Positions 54,280 through 64,000 are shown, counted from the stretch's first letter. The stretch is 64,000 nt of DNA from Pseudoxanthomonas sp. F37 (GCF_022965755.1 NZ_CP095187.1:2480001-2544000), one strand, 5' to 3'. A program made the numbers and translations. Notes: generated by a model from the sequence alone, not told the origin.

Positions 54280-55028
54280 GGCAGCTCGACCCGCCGCGGC
54301 GGCGGCAGCGCAATGCCCTCGCCGGGTGTCGCGACCCGATGCCCGCGCGCCCGCAGGGCTTCGCCGTCTTCGACGCTGGCGTAGTGGTAAAGCACGCAGC
54401 GAGCCAGCAGCGCAGGCGGGTACTCACGTTCCAGGTCGTCGATGCCGCTGTGCGAAGGATTGCCGTGCAGGCCGCAGTCGTGCGCGATCAGCTCGCCGGC
54501 GTCGGCATGGCGCGCCAGCATTTCCGGAATGGGCCGCGTATCGCCCGTCCATACCACGCTGCCGTGCAGGCGCAGGCCGAACGCCGTGTCGGGCCAGTGA
54601 TGCCGCACCGGGAAGACCTCCACCCGCTGGCCGTCGTGCCAGAAGGCCTCGCCGACCGGCACCAGCTGGAACGCATCCCAGAAGTTCGCGCCGCCCTCGG
54701 CCAATACGTTGGGATAGCTGGCGATGCGCTGGTGCAGCAGCGGCACCAGCGGCGCCGGCACGTACAGGCGCACCTGGCCGCGGCGCGCGGGGTCGAAATA
54801 GCTGGCCACGAACAGGCGCTCCATGCCCGCCACATGGTCAAGGTGGACATGGGTGATGAAGACCGCCATGGGCATGTCGCCATAGCGGGCCTGGAAGGCG
54901 GTCAGGCCTTCGCCACCACAGTCGATCGTCAACCAGGGCGCGCCCCCGCGCTCGAGCGTGGCCATCGCCGAGCCCAACTCGACCGCGCTGGCGTTGCCCA
55001 CGCCATGGAAGTGCAGCGTCCACCCCAC
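54276..55028 (-). CDS. metallo-beta-lactamase-fold hydrolase
   Basis: 250 aa from GTG 55028, directly after the kdkA stop. Metal ligands in FITHVHLDHVAGMERL (HxHxDH), a further His in VRHHWPDTAFG, Asp in WTGDTRPIPE and His in YHYASVE. The layout with LHFHGVGNASA at the start resembles RNase Z-like members. Substrate unknown. ATG 55052 is an alternative, overlapping kdkA by 23 bp. Coupled to moaA by ATGA. Confidence 0.85.
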   Translation of the reverse strand: MGWTLHFHGVGNASAVELGSAMATLERGGAPWLTIDCGGEGLTAFQARYGDMPMAVFITHVHLDHVAGMERLFVASYFDPARRGQVRLYVPAPLVPLLHQRIASYPNVLAEGGANFWDAFQLVPVGEAFWHDGQRVEVFPVRHHWPDTAFGLRLHGSVVWTGDTRPIPEMLARHADAGELIAHDCGLHGNPSHSGIDDLEREYPPALLARCVLYHYASVEDGEALRARGHRVATPGEGIALPPPRRVELP

Positions 55029-55029
55029 C

Positions 55030-55773
55030 TCAATACCCCCGCGACCAGGCATGGTCGTAGGCGCGGCGCAGGTGGGCGAAATCCGTACCCACCTCGTCCG
55101 CGCTGCGATCGCCCCGCAGCTTGAGCAACGAGCGTCGCAGGCGGGCGAGGTTCTGTTCGCGCCAGGCCGTGGCGGGAATGCGCAGGCGCCCCCGGTCGAA
55201 GTCGATCAGCCAGCCCTGGCCGTTCCCGTCGAAGAGGATGTTGTGGGCATTGAGGTCCGCGTGGTCCAGGCCGGCGCGGTGGAAGCGCGCCACCAGGCGG
55301 CCGGTGGTTTCCCACGGCGCCTGCGCTTTCACGGCGAGGTCGGCGAGCGTGCGCACCCCCATCAGCCGTTCCAGCAGGATGGATGCACGGTAGAACATGC
55401 CATCGCGCACGTAGCTCGCGGCGACCGGGCGCGGCACGGGCAATCCCCGCGCCAACAGGGCGCGGGTGAGCCGGAATTCGGCGAAACTGCGGGTCTTGTC
55501 CGGGCCGTGCCACAGGTAGCGGTCGCGGCTGAAGCGGGCCGCCAGCCCGCCCCGCCGGTAGTGCCGCAGCACGCACTGGCTGGATGGCGCGTCGATGAAC
55601 CAGGCGCCGCCGCGCCCCCCGCTGTCGACCGGCCGGGCGCGCTCGCCCCACTTTTCCGGCGAGAACCAGTCGGGGTCGGCTTGCCGCAGGTGTTTGCGGT
55701 CGAACAGAATCGCACCGTATCCGCTGCCTTCGCGGAACGGCGTCAGGGATTCCGAGGCGTCAAAACCGACCAT
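55030..55773 (-). CDS. kdkA: 3-deoxy-D-manno-octulosonic acid kinase
   Basis: 247 aa. Kinase-like fold: [20 protein letters not shown], catalytic loop [14 protein letters not shown] and metal-binding DFDRGRLR. Phosphorylates Kdo in the lipopolysaccharide core of Haemophilus, Vibrio and Xanthomonas-type bacteria. The divergent GT9 glycosyltransferase fits core synthesis. Confidence 0.93.
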   Translation of the reverse strand: MVGFDASESLTPFREGSGYGAILFDRKHLRQADPDWFSPEKWGERARPVDSGGRGGAWFIDAPSSQCVLRHYRRGGLAARFSRDRYLWHGPDKTRSFAEFRLTRALLARGLPVPRPVAASYVRDGMFYRASILLERLMGVRTLADLAVKAQAPWETTGRLVARFHRAGLDHADLNAHNILFDGNGQGWLIDFDRGRLRIPATAWREQNLARLRRSLLKLRGDRSADEVGTDFAHLRRAYDHAWSRGY

Positions 55774-55792
55774 CCAGCGAGTCTAACAACAC

Positions 55793-56839
55793 TTGTCCAC
55801 GATTCCCCAATCGCTCTGCCTGCTCCGCCTGTCCGCCCTGGGCGACGTCACCCACGTGGTACCGCTGGTGCGCACGCTGCAGCGCCACTGGCCCCAGGCG
55901 CGCCTGCACTGGGTGATCGACAATGGCGGCTCCAAGCTGCTGGAGGGCCTGCAGGGCGTCACCTTCCACACCTACGACAAGAAGACCGGCCTGGCGGGCA
56001 TGCGGGCGTTGCGGGCGGAGCTGCCCGCTGCCGGCTTCGATGCGCTGCTGCAGATGCAGGTGGCCCTGCGCGCCAACCTGCTGTCGGCCTTCATCCGTGC
56101 GCGCAGGCGCATCGGCTACGACCGCGGCCGCTCCAAGGACCTGCACGGCCTGGTCATCAACGAACGCATCCCCGACCGCCCCGGCATCCACGTACTGGAT
56201 GCGATCGGCAGCTTCTGCGAACCACTGGGCCTGAAGCAGACCAGCGTCACCTGGGACCTGCCCGTTCCCGCCGACGCGCATGCGTGGGCCCGCGCGCAGT
56301 GGCCGGCGGACGCGATGCGCACGCTGGTCATCTCGCCCTGCTCCAGCCACGAACGCCGCAACTGGTACGCCGACCGCTATGCGGCGGTGGCCGACCATGC
56401 CGCCGCCCACGGGTGGCGCATCGTGCTGTGCGGTGGACGCAGCGAGCTGGAGCGCCAGACCGCCGATGCGATCATCGGCGCCATGCAGGCGCCGGTGCTT
56501 GACCTGGTGGGCAAGGACACCTTGAAGCAACTGCCGGCCCTGCTGGCGCGCGCGGACCTGGTGATGACGCCCGACTCGGGGCCCATGCACATCGCCAATG
56601 CCATGGGCAGCGCCGTGCTGGGCCTGCATGCCGCCAGCAACCCGCTCCGCAGCGGCCCCTACTCTTCCGTGCGCTACTGCGTGGACCGCTACGACGACGC
56701 CGCGCGCCGCTACAAGGGCAGGCCGGCGTCGGCGCTGAAGTGGGGCACCAAGATCGAGCACGACGGCGTGATGGCGCTGATCACCGTGGACGACGCCATC
56801 GCCGCGTTCGAGCGCCGCCGCGCGGATCTGGCGGGGTGA
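55793..56839 (+). CDS. GT9 lipopolysaccharide heptosyltransferase-like glycosyltransferase
   Basis: 348 aa. LRLSALGDVTHVVPLVRTLQ (GDV motif), RIGYDRGRSKDLHGL, SPCSSHERRNWYADRY, TPDSGPMHIANAMGS and LHAASNPLRSGP are the GT9 marks shared with WaaC/WaaF. Adds a sugar, probably heptose, to the inner core; the exact position cannot be told. Begins with TTG 55793 and a weak ribosome site. Divergent from kdkA, 19 bp apart. Confidence 0.9.
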   Translation: MSTIPQSLCLLRLSALGDVTHVVPLVRTLQRHWPQARLHWVIDNGGSKLLEGLQGVTFHTYDKKTGLAGMRALRAELPAAGFDALLQMQVALRANLLSAFIRARRRIGYDRGRSKDLHGLVINERIPDRPGIHVLDAIGSFCEPLGLKQTSVTWDLPVPADAHAWARAQWPADAMRTLVISPCSSHERRNWYADRYAAVADHAAAHGWRIVLCGGRSELERQTADAIIGAMQAPVLDLVGKDTLKQLPALLARADLVMTPDSGPMHIANAMGSAVLGLHAASNPLRSGPYSSVRYCVDRYDDAARRYKGRPASALKWGTKIEHDGVMALITVDDAIAAFERRRADLAG

Positions 56840-56851
56840 GCGGCACCGCGA

Positions 56852-57259
56852 TCAGGACGCGCCGGCGCCCTGGTAGTCCTGGTAGGACTTCTCTTCCACG
56901 TAGGTAGACCCCAGGGCCAGGTTGATGGCCTTCTTGATGCGTGCGCGCTCATCGTTCTCGATGTAGACGCTGCGTGCCAGGCGGACGAAGTCGTCGTCGA
57001 AGGCCTGCGCCTTCTCCTTCAGCCGCACCTCGTCCTCGATCGCCCACAGCCGCTCGTTGACCGCCTTCAGCCTGGCGCGAAGCTCGGCGATGTCGTGTCC
57101 GGCGACCGGGTGCGCCAGCCAGGTCTTTTCCAGCGCGGCCAGCTCGTCGCGGACGTGGGCCAGCTTGGCCGGGTCGCTCATGCGCTCGGACTTGATCTGC
57201 AGGATGGCGATCTTGTCCAGCAGTTCGCCGAAGGAGACGGGGACGAGGATCTCGGACAT
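56852..57259 (-). CDS. DUF6165 family protein
   Basis: 135 aa. MSEILVPVSFGELLDKIAIL is the conserved beginning of DUF6165; the rest is helical, charged (IKSERMSDPAKLAHVRDELA) and probably a coiled coil. Function unknown. It lies next to the GT9 gene, as is common for this family near lipopolysaccharide genes. Confidence 0.85.
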   Translation of the reverse strand: MSEILVPVSFGELLDKIAILQIKSERMSDPAKLAHVRDELAALEKTWLAHPVAGHDIAELRARLKAVNERLWAIEDEVRLKEKAQAFDDDFVRLARSVYIENDERARIKKAINLALGSTYVEEKSYQDYQGAGAS

Positions 57260-57316
57260 GGGGGACTTCCGCGGCTGGGGAGGACATTCTAGGCGCCGCC
57301 GCGCGCCGGGAACGCA

Positions 57317-57338
57317 AAAGCCCCCTTGCGGGGGCTTT
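57317..57338 (-). terminator. Rho-independent terminator of tRNA-Ser(CGA)
   Basis: Stem AAAGCCCCC/GGGGGCTTT with a four-base loop, T-rich on the minus strand, 8 bp after the tRNA. Confidence 0.85.
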
Positions 57339-57345
57339 CTTGAAC

Positions 57346-57436
57346 TGGCGGAGAGGGAGGGATTCGAACCCTCGATACGCTATTAACGTATGCCTGATTT
57401 CGAGTCAGGTACATTCAACCACTCTGCCACCTCTCC
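57346..57436 (-). tRNA. tRNA-Ser (anticodon CGA)
   Basis: 91 nt with encoded CCA. Acceptor GGAGAGG paired to CCTCTCC, anticodon loop CTCGAAA, long variable arm, T-arm GAGGG/CCCTC around TTCGAAT. Unlike the GGA isoacceptor it carries no insertion. Confidence 0.96.
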
Positions 57437-57649
57437 GGTGGCCCGGCGCTTGCCGGGGCGTGAATGATACGTGGCGGGCCGCGTCCGGACAAGCCGCGCC
57501 TCCTGTCGCGCCCGCGTGCCTCACCTCCCCTGCACATGGATGAACTCCCGCCTGCGCCGATAGGCATGCGCGCCTTGCCCGATGTCCTGTCCGCCCGGAT
57601 CATTGCGTATCACGGGATAGGCGAATGCCGTCCGCACAGACAGGGCACC

Positions 57650-58354
57650 ATGATCGAATTCGGCCACATCTCCCACGTGGGGCTCCGGCGCGAGCTGAAC
57701 GAGGACACCTACTACGGCGACAGCGAGCTGGGCCTGTGGCTGGTGGCCGACGGCATGGGCGGGCACGCCTGCGGCGAAGTGGCCAGCGCGCTGGCGCGCG
57801 AGACCATCGTGCGCGAGATCCGCGACGGCACGCCGCTGGCGCAGGCCATCCGGATAGCCGACGAGGAGATCATCCGCACCTCACGCCGCCGCAACGACAC
57901 CCTGCCCATGGGCACCACCGTGGTGGCCGCGCGCATCCAGGGCAACCGCTTCGAAGTGGCCTGGGTGGGCGACAGCCGCGCCTACCTGTGGCGCGAGGGC
58001 CAACTGGCGCAGTTGAGCCAGGACCACAGCTATGTGCAGGAACTGATCGCCCAGGGCGCCCTGACCAGCGAGCAGGCGCGCACCCACCCACACCGCAACG
58101 TCGTCACCCAGGCCCTGGGCGTCACCGATCCCAACCACCTCAACGTGGAGACGATGACCGGGGAACTCCGCCCCGGCATGCAGTTGCTGCTGTGCAGCGA
58201 CGGCCTGACCGAGGAAGTCGACGACCCCAGCATCGCCGCCACCCTGAAGCACGACGACTGCAGCGCGCAGGAATGCGTCGATACCCTGATCGCCGCCGCG
58301 CTGGACGGCGGCGGCTCGGACAACGTCACCGCCATCCTGGTGCGCTGCCACTGA
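57650..58354 (+). CDS. PP2C-family serine/threonine phosphatase
   Basis: 234 aa. Metal-binding motifs NEDTYYGD, VADGMGGHACGEVAS, VGDSRAYLWREG, CSDGLTEEVDD and GGSDNVTAILVR identify the Stp1-type bacterial PP2C. Reverses Hanks-type kinase phosphorylation, often tied to type VI secretion; no kinase is visible nearby. ATG 57650 (MIEFGHISHVGLRRELNED) gives the family N-terminus; longer frames look non-coding. Confidence 0.92.
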   Translation: MIEFGHISHVGLRRELNEDTYYGDSELGLWLVADGMGGHACGEVASALARETIVREIRDGTPLAQAIRIADEEIIRTSRRRNDTLPMGTTVVAARIQGNRFEVAWVGDSRAYLWREGQLAQLSQDHSYVQELIAQGALTSEQARTHPHRNVVTQALGVTDPNHLNVETMTGELRPGMQLLLCSDGLTEEVDDPSIAATLKHDDCSAQECVDTLIAAALDGGGSDNVTAILVRCH

Positions 58355-58360
58355 CCCCGT

Positions 58361-59089
58361 TCAGCCGGCCTCGAACGCCGGCGCATCCCACAGGCAGCGG
58401 CCCCCCGCCTTCTTGCGCAGGGTCGCCAGACGCGCCTCGTGCGCGGCCAGCTCATCCGCCGACACGGTCACGCGCGGACGGGCGCCCGCGACCGCGGGGT
58501 CGAAATGGCGAACCACCGTCGCCGCGACGCCCGGCGCCGCCTCCTCCGCGCCACCGAACCCGATCTCGCGCTGCCCGGCCGTCAGGTTCAGGTAGACATC
58601 GCACAGCAGTTGGGCGTCGAGCAGCGCGCCGTGCAGTTGCCGGTGGGTGTTGTCCACGCCCAACCGCTTGCACAGCGCGTCCAGCGAGTTGCGCTGCCCC
58701 GGGAACCGTTGCCTGGCCAGCAGCAGCGAATCCTCGACCGTCACGCGGTCGCCCAGGCGACCGTAGGCCTCGCCCAGCAGCGAAAGTTCGTAGTCCAGGA
58801 ACCCCACGTCGAAGGCGGCGTTGTGGATCACCAGCTCGGCGCCGTCGATGAAGGCCAGGAACTCGTCGGCGATCGCCGCGAACACGGGCTTGTCCGACAG
58901 GAACTCCAGGCTGAGGCCGGTGACTTCGGCCGCCCCCTGCTCGAATTCCCGCTGGGGATTGATGTACTGGTGATAGGTCCGACCGGTCGGCCGCCGCTCG
59001 ACCAGCTCCACGCAGCCGATTTCGACCACGCGGTTGCCCTTCTTCCATTCCAGGCCGGTGGTTTCGGTGTCGAGGACGATCTGGCGCAT
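58361..59089 (-). CDS. dnaQ: DNA polymerase III epsilon subunit (proofreading)
   Basis: 242 aa. DEDDh 3'-5' exonuclease: VLDTETTGLEWKKG (Exo I), VIHNAAFDVGFLDYEL (Exo II), HGALLDAQLLCDVYL (Exo III with His). The C-terminal tail would bind the alpha subunit. ATG 59089 overlaps the GNAT stop by one base (TGATG). The adjoining rnhA is the usual dnaQ neighbour. Confidence 0.95.
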   Translation of the reverse strand: MRQIVLDTETTGLEWKKGNRVVEIGCVELVERRPTGRTYHQYINPQREFEQGAAEVTGLSLEFLSDKPVFAAIADEFLAFIDGAELVIHNAAFDVGFLDYELSLLGEAYGRLGDRVTVEDSLLLARQRFPGQRNSLDALCKRLGVDNTHRQLHGALLDAQLLCDVYLNLTAGQREIGFGGAEEAAPGVAATVVRHFDPAVAGARPRVTVSADELAAHEARLATLRKKAGGRCLWDAPAFEAG

Positions 59090-59649
59090 CAGGCTGAGGC
59101 TTCCTTGGGCAGGGGCAGGTGGAACAGGTCGAGCGCGTGCTCGACGTGCGGCAACACGATCATTCTGTCGAATTCGAATCCCAGCTTCTGCAACAGCCCG
59201 ATCGATGCGGCGTTGTCGGGATTGACGATGGCGCGCAGGCAGGTGAGCCGCAGCCGCGTGGCGGCGTCGGCGATGACCGCCTGCGCGGCCTCGTGGGCGA
59301 AGCCCTCGCCCGTGTGCATGGGCAACAGTGCGTAGCCCAGGTCGGGGCCGTCCAGCCCCTCGCGCCGGACCAGCCCGCAATTGCCTATCAGTGCGCCGGT
59401 GTCCTTGCGACGTACCGCGTACATGCCGAAGCCATGGTCCGCATAGCTCCGCAGCGCGCCCTCGCGCAGATAGGCACGCGCCTGCCCGAGCGTGCGCACG
59501 CCGCGGTCGGCGATATGGCGGATGAAGGCCGGATCGTTGAGCAGCGCAAGCATCAGTGCCGCGTCCTCGTCGTTGCGATCGGACATGGCATGCAGGCTCA
59601 GGCGCGGCGTCTCGGCGACGATCTGGCCGGGCATCACCGCGACCGTCAT
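59089..59649 (-). CDS. GNAT acetyltransferase (RimJ/RimL type)
   Basis: 186 aa. [53 protein letters not shown] (acetyl-CoA loop) and [19 protein letters not shown] are the RimJ/L pattern. It sits between rnhA and dnaQ, overlapping both (ATGA and TGATG). Target unknown. Confidence 0.9.
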   Translation of the reverse strand: MTVAVMPGQIVAETPRLSLHAMSDRNDEDAALMLALLNDPAFIRHIADRGVRTLGQARAYLREGALRSYADHGFGMYAVRRKDTGALIGNCGLVRREGLDGPDLGYALLPMHTGEGFAHEAAQAVIADAATRLRLTCLRAIVNPDNAASIGLLQKLGFEFDRMIVLPHVEHALDLFHLPLPKEASA

Positions 59650-60095
59650 GCCACCGCCCCGTTGCGGAAACGCACGGCCGCGTTGCGCGCCAGCACATCG
59701 ACGCGTTCGTTGTCCGGGTCGCCGTTATGGCCCTTGACCCACTTCCATTCGATCCTGTGCCGGCCGGTGGCGGCATGCAGGCGCTCCCACAGGTCGCGGT
59801 TCTTCACCGGATCGCCGCCCGCCGTCCTCCAGCCGCGCCGCACCCAGCCCGGCATCCATTCGGTGATGCCCTGGCGCACATACTGCGAATCGATGTGCAG
59901 CGTCACCCGGCAACCCTCCGTCAGCACTTCCAGTGCGGCGATGGCCGCCATCAGCTCCATGCGGTTGTTGGTGGTCTGCGCCTCGCCGCCGACCAGTTCA
60001 CGCTCCTTGTCGCCGTAGCGCAGCAGCGCGGCCCAGCCGCCGGGGCCGGGATTGCCCAGGCAGGAGCCATCGGTATGGATGCTGACGTGTTTCAT
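59646..60095 (-). CDS. rnhA: ribonuclease HI
   Basis: 149 aa. Degrades RNA in RNA-DNA hybrids. Active-site residues in [15 protein letters not shown] (Asp), [10 protein letters not shown] (Glu), LHIDSQYV (Asp) and [10 protein letters not shown] (Asp); basic handle region present. Confidence 0.97.
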   Translation of the reverse strand: MKHVSIHTDGSCLGNPGPGGWAALLRYGDKERELVGGEAQTTNNRMELMAAIAALEVLTEGCRVTLHIDSQYVRQGITEWMPGWVRRGWRTAGGDPVKNRDLWERLHAATGRHRIEWKWVKGHNGDPDNERVDVLARNAAVRFRNGAVA

Positions 60096-60114
60096 GTGTC
60101 CTCGTGGAAGAAGG

Positions 60115-60777
60115 TCAGGCCGCCGGGGCGGCGCGCCAGGCGCGCGCCACCGGGGCCGGGGGAATCACACCTGCCACACGCTTTTCCGCGCCGAGCAGGC
60201 GGGCCGCACGCAGGGGCGCGGGGCCGTGGCCCGGGGCCTGCGGGACGCCACGCCAGACGGGGCCATAGTGGAGGACGTGTTCGGCCGCCGTGAGGCCGGC
60301 TGCGGCCAGTTGCAGGTGCCACTGGCTCAACGCGCGGGCTGTCAGGCCGGTCCCCCGCCAGCGCAGTCGATACGGGCTCCACGGGTTCAGTACGAACAGC
60401 CACAGCCGTCCACCGGGCTCGAGCACGCGGGCGCATTCCTGCAGCAGCGGCTGCGGGTCGCCCGCATCCAGCACGTGCTGCAGCACGATCACGGCCACCG
60501 CCTCGGTCGGCAGCGGCAACGGCAGGCCGCAACGTACCTGCCCGGCCAGGCGCGGTGTCCCCGCCTTCGCGCGCAGCCACAGGCCGCGCATGGTGGGGAT
60601 GTCCTCGGCGGGCACGTGCTGCCCACCGTCCGGGCAGACCCACAGCCACGGCCCCGGCGTCCTGCTGGTGAGCGCCTGGCTGACCCGGGCCCGCTCGGAG
60701 GCCAGGACCGGTCCGCCGCGGCCCGTCCCGAACCACGCCAGGGCATCGGGTTGACGGGCAAACGCGAAGGCAGGCAT
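60115..60777 (-). CDS. class I SAM-dependent methyltransferase
   Basis: 220 aa. A diverged class I methyltransferase: the glycine-rich motif I is weak, but [22 protein letters not shown] and [20 protein letters not shown] (motifs III and post) are typical. Located in the conserved rnhA-dnaQ-gloB neighbourhood where such a gene is usual. Substrate unknown. Confidence 0.8.
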   Translation of the reverse strand: MPAFAFARQPDALAWFGTGRGGPVLASERARVSQALTSRTPGPWLWVCPDGGQHVPAEDIPTMRGLWLRAKAGTPRLAGQVRCGLPLPLPTEAVAVIVLQHVLDAGDPQPLLQECARVLEPGGRLWLFVLNPWSPYRLRWRGTGLTARALSQWHLQLAAAGLTAAEHVLHYGPVWRGVPQAPGHGPAPLRAARLLGAEKRVAGVIPPAPVARAWRAAPAA

Positions 60778-60835
60778 GTTCGGATTGTAGAGGACGCCGC
60801 CCCCGGGCGTCCGTCCGACCGGAGTCCGCCCGCCG

Positions 60836-61615
60836 ATGCGCCTGCTCGCCCTGCCCGCCTTCGAGGACAATTACATCTGGGCGCTGGTCGACGACGAAGG
60901 CGACGCGCTGGTGATCGATCCCGGCGACGCCGCGCCCGTGCTCGCCGCCACCGGCAACGGCCTGTGGCCCGCCGCCGTCTTGGTGACGCACCACCATGCC
61001 GACCACGCTGGCGGCATCGCCGCCCTGCGTGCGCGCTGGCCCGCGCTGCCGGTATTCGCCCCGCGCGACGACCGCATTCCCGAGGCCTCCGACCGCGTTG
61101 GCGAAGGCGATGTGGTGCAGGTGAAGCACTGGCGCCTGTCCGTGCTTGAGGTGCCGGGGCATACGCGCAGCCATATCGCCTTCCACGGGGGCAGCCCGGA
61201 CGCCGCGCCCCATCTGTTCTGTGGGGACACCCTGTTCAGCCTCGGCTGTGGCCGCCTGTTCGAAGGCACGCCGGCACAGATGCTCGCTTCGCTCGACCGG
61301 CTGGCGGCCCTGCCGGCCACGTCGCTGGTCTGTTGCGGCCACGAATACACCCTGTCCAACGCCGCCTTTGCCGCGACCGTGGATCCGCACAACCCGGCCC
61401 TGCGCCGGCGCATCGAGGACGCCCGCACCATGCGCCACGCCGGGCGCCCCACCCTGCCGGTGACGCTGGCCAGCGAAACGGCGACCAACCCCTTCCTGCG
61501 GGTGGACGAGGACGCCCTGGTCACCGCGGTCGGCCATCGCCTGGGACGGGCCCCGGTCGACCGGGTGGAGACGTTCGCCACGCTGCGGCAGTGGAAGAAC
61601 GATTTCCGCGCATGA
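60836..61615 (+). CDS. gloB: hydroxyacylglutathione hydrolase (glyoxalase II)
   Basis: 259 aa. [13 protein letters not shown] (THxHxDH), [31 protein letters not shown] and [10 protein letters not shown] match GloB. Hydrolyses S-D-lactoylglutathione in methylglyoxal detoxification. The start [15 protein letters not shown] is standard. Overlaps the lytic transglycosylase start (ATGA). Confidence 0.96.
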   Translation: MRLLALPAFEDNYIWALVDDEGDALVIDPGDAAPVLAATGNGLWPAAVLVTHHHADHAGGIAALRARWPALPVFAPRDDRIPEASDRVGEGDVVQVKHWRLSVLEVPGHTRSHIAFHGGSPDAAPHLFCGDTLFSLGCGRLFEGTPAQMLASLDRLAALPATSLVCCGHEYTLSNAAFAATVDPHNPALRRRIEDARTMRHAGRPTLPVTLASETATNPFLRVDEDALVTAVGHRLGRAPVDRVETFATLRQWKNDFRA

Positions 61616-62796
61616 ACGGCCGCAACGTGCTGCGCCTGGCCCTGCTGGCATCGATCTGGGGCATGTCGGTGCCCGCGGCCCTGGCGGAACCCCCGGAGAC
61701 GGTGGAGGCGCCACCGGCGGGACCGGCTGCCGCGCCCGATGCCGCCGGCATTCCCGTCGGTCACCAGCGCAGCGGGCTGGACATCTACCAGCGCTTCCGC
61801 GATGGCCTGGCCGATCCCGAATGCGACAGCCAGGCGACGAACGGCCGCTGGAAGCAGCACTTCGGCCATGCCCCCGGGCAGCTGGCACGGGCCGAGGACG
61901 ACCTGCTGCCCCTGTTCGGTTACGTGGTCGATGCCCTGCGCGATGCGCAGCTGCCCACGGAGTTCGCGTTGATCCCGTTCGTGGAGAGCGGCTACAAGCC
62001 GGGCGCACGCAATCCCAATGGACCGGCGGGCCTGTGGCAGTTCATCGCCATCACCGCACGCAACCACGGGGTGCCGATGCGCGAGGGGTACGACGGGCGG
62101 CTGTCGCCGGTCGATTCCACCCAGGCCGCGGTGCGCTACCTGAAAACGCTGCACGGCATGTTCGGCGGCGACTGGCGGCTGGCGGTGATGGCCTACAACG
62201 CAGGCGAATACCGCGTGCTGCAGTCGATGCGCCGCGCCGGCATGAATGCGCGCAACGCCCGGCCGGCGGAACTGCCGGGGCTGTCCGGCGTCACCTATGC
62301 GTACGTGGAGAAGCTGCACGCGCTCGCCTGCATCTTCCAGCAGGCCGACGACCGCGACGCCTGGCTCAGACAGCTCGATCGTCCCGTGCCGCGACTGGCA
62401 CCGCACGACCTGCCCGGTGATGCCACCCTCGCGTCCTGGGCGCGCGAACGGCAGCAGTCCCCCGCGCTGCTCGCACGACTCAATCCGGCGCTGACCGGCC
62501 GCTTCAGCCGCGGCGGCAAGCCGGTACGCCTGCTGGCGCCGACAGGCGCCGGCACGGAGCCGGCCCTGGCCGGAGGCGTCGCCGCACCCGATGCCGCCGC
62601 CGCGCCGTCCTCGCCGCCCGCCCCGGCCCCTGCCGCGGCGGCGCGCACGCACGAGGTCCAGCGTGGCGAATCGGCCTGGAGCATCGGCCGCCGCTACGGC
62701 ATCCCTCCGGCGCAGCTGCTGCGCCTCAATGGCCTGAAGGCCGACGCCGTGCTCCGCCCGGGCATGGTGCTCAAGCTGGACGACGGGGCGGGCTGA
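61612..62796 (+). CDS. lytic transglycosylase with LysM domain (MltD-like)
   Basis: 394 aa. Signal peptide ([19 protein letters not shown]). SLT domain about 105-260 with catalytic Glu in [15 protein letters not shown] and the [11 protein letters not shown] and [12 protein letters not shown] motifs. An Ala/Pro linker is followed by one LysM ([20 protein letters not shown]). Cleaves peptidoglycan. MltD of E. coli also follows gloB, supporting the match, though it has more LysM repeats and is a lipoprotein. Confidence 0.9.
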   Translation: MNGRNVLRLALLASIWGMSVPAALAEPPETVEAPPAGPAAAPDAAGIPVGHQRSGLDIYQRFRDGLADPECDSQATNGRWKQHFGHAPGQLARAEDDLLPLFGYVVDALRDAQLPTEFALIPFVESGYKPGARNPNGPAGLWQFIAITARNHGVPMREGYDGRLSPVDSTQAAVRYLKTLHGMFGGDWRLAVMAYNAGEYRVLQSMRRAGMNARNARPAELPGLSGVTYAYVEKLHALACIFQQADDRDAWLRQLDRPVPRLAPHDLPGDATLASWARERQQSPALLARLNPALTGRFSRGGKPVRLLAPTGAGTEPALAGGVAAPDAAAAPSSPPAPAPAAAARTHEVQRGESAWSIGRRYGIPPAQLLRLNGLKADAVLRPGMVLKLDDGAG

Positions 62797-62830
62797 GCGC
62801 CGCCCACCGGCAGTTCCCCGCAGATACGGA

Positions 62831-62852
62831 AATCCCGCCGTGCGGCGGGATT
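62831..62852. terminator. bidirectional hairpin between transglycosylase and ppiD genes
   Basis: Stem AATCCCGCC/GGCGGGATT with GTGC loop. Short T tracts on either side make it a moderate terminator for both convergent genes. Confidence 0.6.
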
Positions 62853-62876
62853 CCGGTCGGTGACGAAGGGGGCGAC

Positions 62877-64000
62877 TCAGAGGCGCTCTTCGAACACCTT
62901 CACCTTGAAACGCTTGCGCAACGCATCGACGTAGGCCTGCGTCGCAATGCCACCGTTGAGCTGGGTCATCTGCTGCCGCATGTTCTCGCGTTCTTCGGCC
63001 GGCATCTGCGCGATGTCGCCCTCGGCCACCTTGTCGACGGTGAACACGGCATAGGCACCGTTGCCCAGCGCGACCTTGCCGGCGACGATCTTGCCCTGCG
63101 CCGGGCGCCCGGCGGCGAAGATCGCCTCGTTGGCTTCGGCGGTCGGCATGGGCATGCCACGGCGCAGCCCCGGCAATGCGTTGTAGCGCAGGCCTTCGGC
63201 GGCGGCGATGGTCGCCAGCGACTCGCCCTTCTGCAGGCGCGCGACCAGGGCGTCCGCCGCGGCCTGGGCCGCCTTCTCGCGCCGGTCCGCGCGGATGGCC
63301 AGCACCACCGCGTCGCGCGCCTTGTCCAATGGCAGGGCCTGTTCCGGCGTGTGCTGGGCCACGCGGATGACCACGCTGTGGTTGGGCGCGATCTCGATCG
63401 GATCGCTGACGGTGCCGTCCTGCACCAGGGTGTCGGAGAACGCGGCACGCAGCACCGCCGGCACGGTGGCGATGCCCTGCGGATCGTTGCGCGAGAACGG
63501 GCCGACCTTCTGCAGCGGCAGGCCGGTGGCCTGCGCGGCCGGCGCCAGTGCGGTCGGATTCTTCAGCGTCTCGTTGACCACGCGGCCAGCGAGGTCGTTG
63601 AACGCGCGCTCACGCTCGGCGTTGGCCTCCTCGGCCGCCAGTTCGTCGCGCACTTCCTCGAAACTGCGGCCGGTGCCACCGGTGACCTGCTTCAGCTGCA
63701 GGACGTGGTAGCCGAAATCGCTCTTCACCGGCCCGCGGATCTCGCCCACCTGCATGGCGAAGGCGGCGTCCTCGAACGGCTTGACCATCGACCCGTCCTT
63801 CGCGAACGGAGGCAGCTCGCCGCCCTGGTCCTTGGAGCCCGGATCCTCGGAATTGGCGCGCGCCAGCGCGGCGAAGTCGGCGCCTTCACGCGCCTGCTTG
63901 GCCAGCGCCGCCGCCTTGTCCTCCGCCTTCTTCAGCGTGGCCGCATCGGCGCCCGCATCCGCGGCGATCAGGATGTGGGCCACCACGCGCTGTTCCGGCG
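62877..64000 (-). CDS. ppiD: peptidyl-prolyl isomerase D (partial, C-terminal part)
   Basis: 374 codons visible; the N-terminal part lies beyond the right edge. The parvulin domain opens in PEQRVVAHILIAAD and continues to DFGYHVLQLKQV, then the PpiD-type second rotamase-like region and conserved QQMTQLNGGIATQAYVDALR near the end. Periplasmic chaperone anchored in the inner membrane, probably in the sigma-E-linked folding pathway. Confidence 0.9.
   Translation of the reverse strand, partial: PEQRVVAHILIAADAGADAATLKKAEDKAAALAKQAREGADFAALARANSEDPGSKDQGGELPPFAKDGSMVKPFEDAAFAMQVGEIRGPVKSDFGYHVLQLKQVTGGTGRSFEEVRDELAAEEANAERERAFNDLAGRVVNETLKNPTALAPAAQATGLPLQKVGPFSRNDPQGIATVPAVLRAAFSDTLVQDGTVSDPIEIAPNHSVVIRVAQHTPEQALPLDKARDAVVLAIRADRREKAAQAAADALVARLQKGESLATIAAAEGLRYNALPGLRRGMPMPTAEANEAIFAAGRPAQGKIVAGKVALGNGAYAVFTVDKVAEGDIAQMPAEERENMRQQMTQLNGGIATQAYVDALRKRFKVKVFEERL

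Noticed and set aside
1-64000. CRISPR arrays
   Set aside because: No regularly spaced direct repeats with unique spacers were seen; repeats found are REP-like hairpins and island repeats.

Overview
The window is a high-GC chromosomal segment that looks like a member of the Xanthomonadaceae, probably Pseudoxanthomonas or a close relative. The evidence is gene order (rpoE-rseA-mucD-lepA-lepB-DUF4845-rnc-era-recO; yceD-rpmF-fabH-fabD-fabG-acpP-fabF-pabB-mltG-tmk-holB-pilZ; dnaX-ybaB-recR-tRNA-Ser-ffs), the kdkA and GT9 lipopolysaccharide genes, and REP-like hairpins of the xanthomonad type. The genus is an inference; no database was searched.

Left part (1-21 kb). A response regulator with an HPt-like tail converges on the long leftward envelope-stress, translation and RNA-processing cluster, from the sigma-E gene rpoE down to recO. 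To the right lie a bifunctional beta-oxidation enzyme (fadJ-like) and many small accessory genes: GNAT, esterase, AraC/VOC pair, fasciclin, L,D-transpeptidase, Lpp-like lipoprotein and several hypotheticals.

Middle (20-46.5 kb). A topoisomerase IB gene with a small acidic partner converges on a non-homologous end-joining operon, ku / GIY-YIG-like gene / ligD. Next come the pilZ-holB-tmk-mltG-pabB cluster and the type II fatty-acid synthesis cluster. These are followed by a membrane glycosyltransferase, a moxR-DUF58-transglutaminase cluster with an Slp-type lipoprotein, and hinT, recR, ybaB and dnaX.

Island (46.7-50.8 kb). A tRNA-Ser(GGA) gene carries a 4.1-kb insertion bounded by a 19-bp duplication of the tRNA 3' end. 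The insertion has visibly lower GC. It holds a truncated integrase, a lipoprotein fragment, two small membrane or secreted proteins, and an ATP-grasp ligase of the graspetide-maturase type that overlaps a secreted tandem-DUF6624 protein. A small divergent gene and near-identical 22-bp repeats lie towards its ends. The native tRNA terminator and the 4.5S RNA gene (ffs) are found just past the right boundary. This is the most unusual part of the window.

Right part (51-64 kb). Here are a YVTN beta-propeller protein, the molybdopterin genes moaA-C-D-E, a metallo-beta-lactamase-fold protein, kdkA and a GT9 glycosyltransferase. They are followed by tRNA-Ser(CGA), a PP2C phosphatase, the dnaQ-GNAT-rnhA-methyltransferase group, gloB with a LysM lytic transglycosylase, and the C-terminal part of ppiD running off the end.
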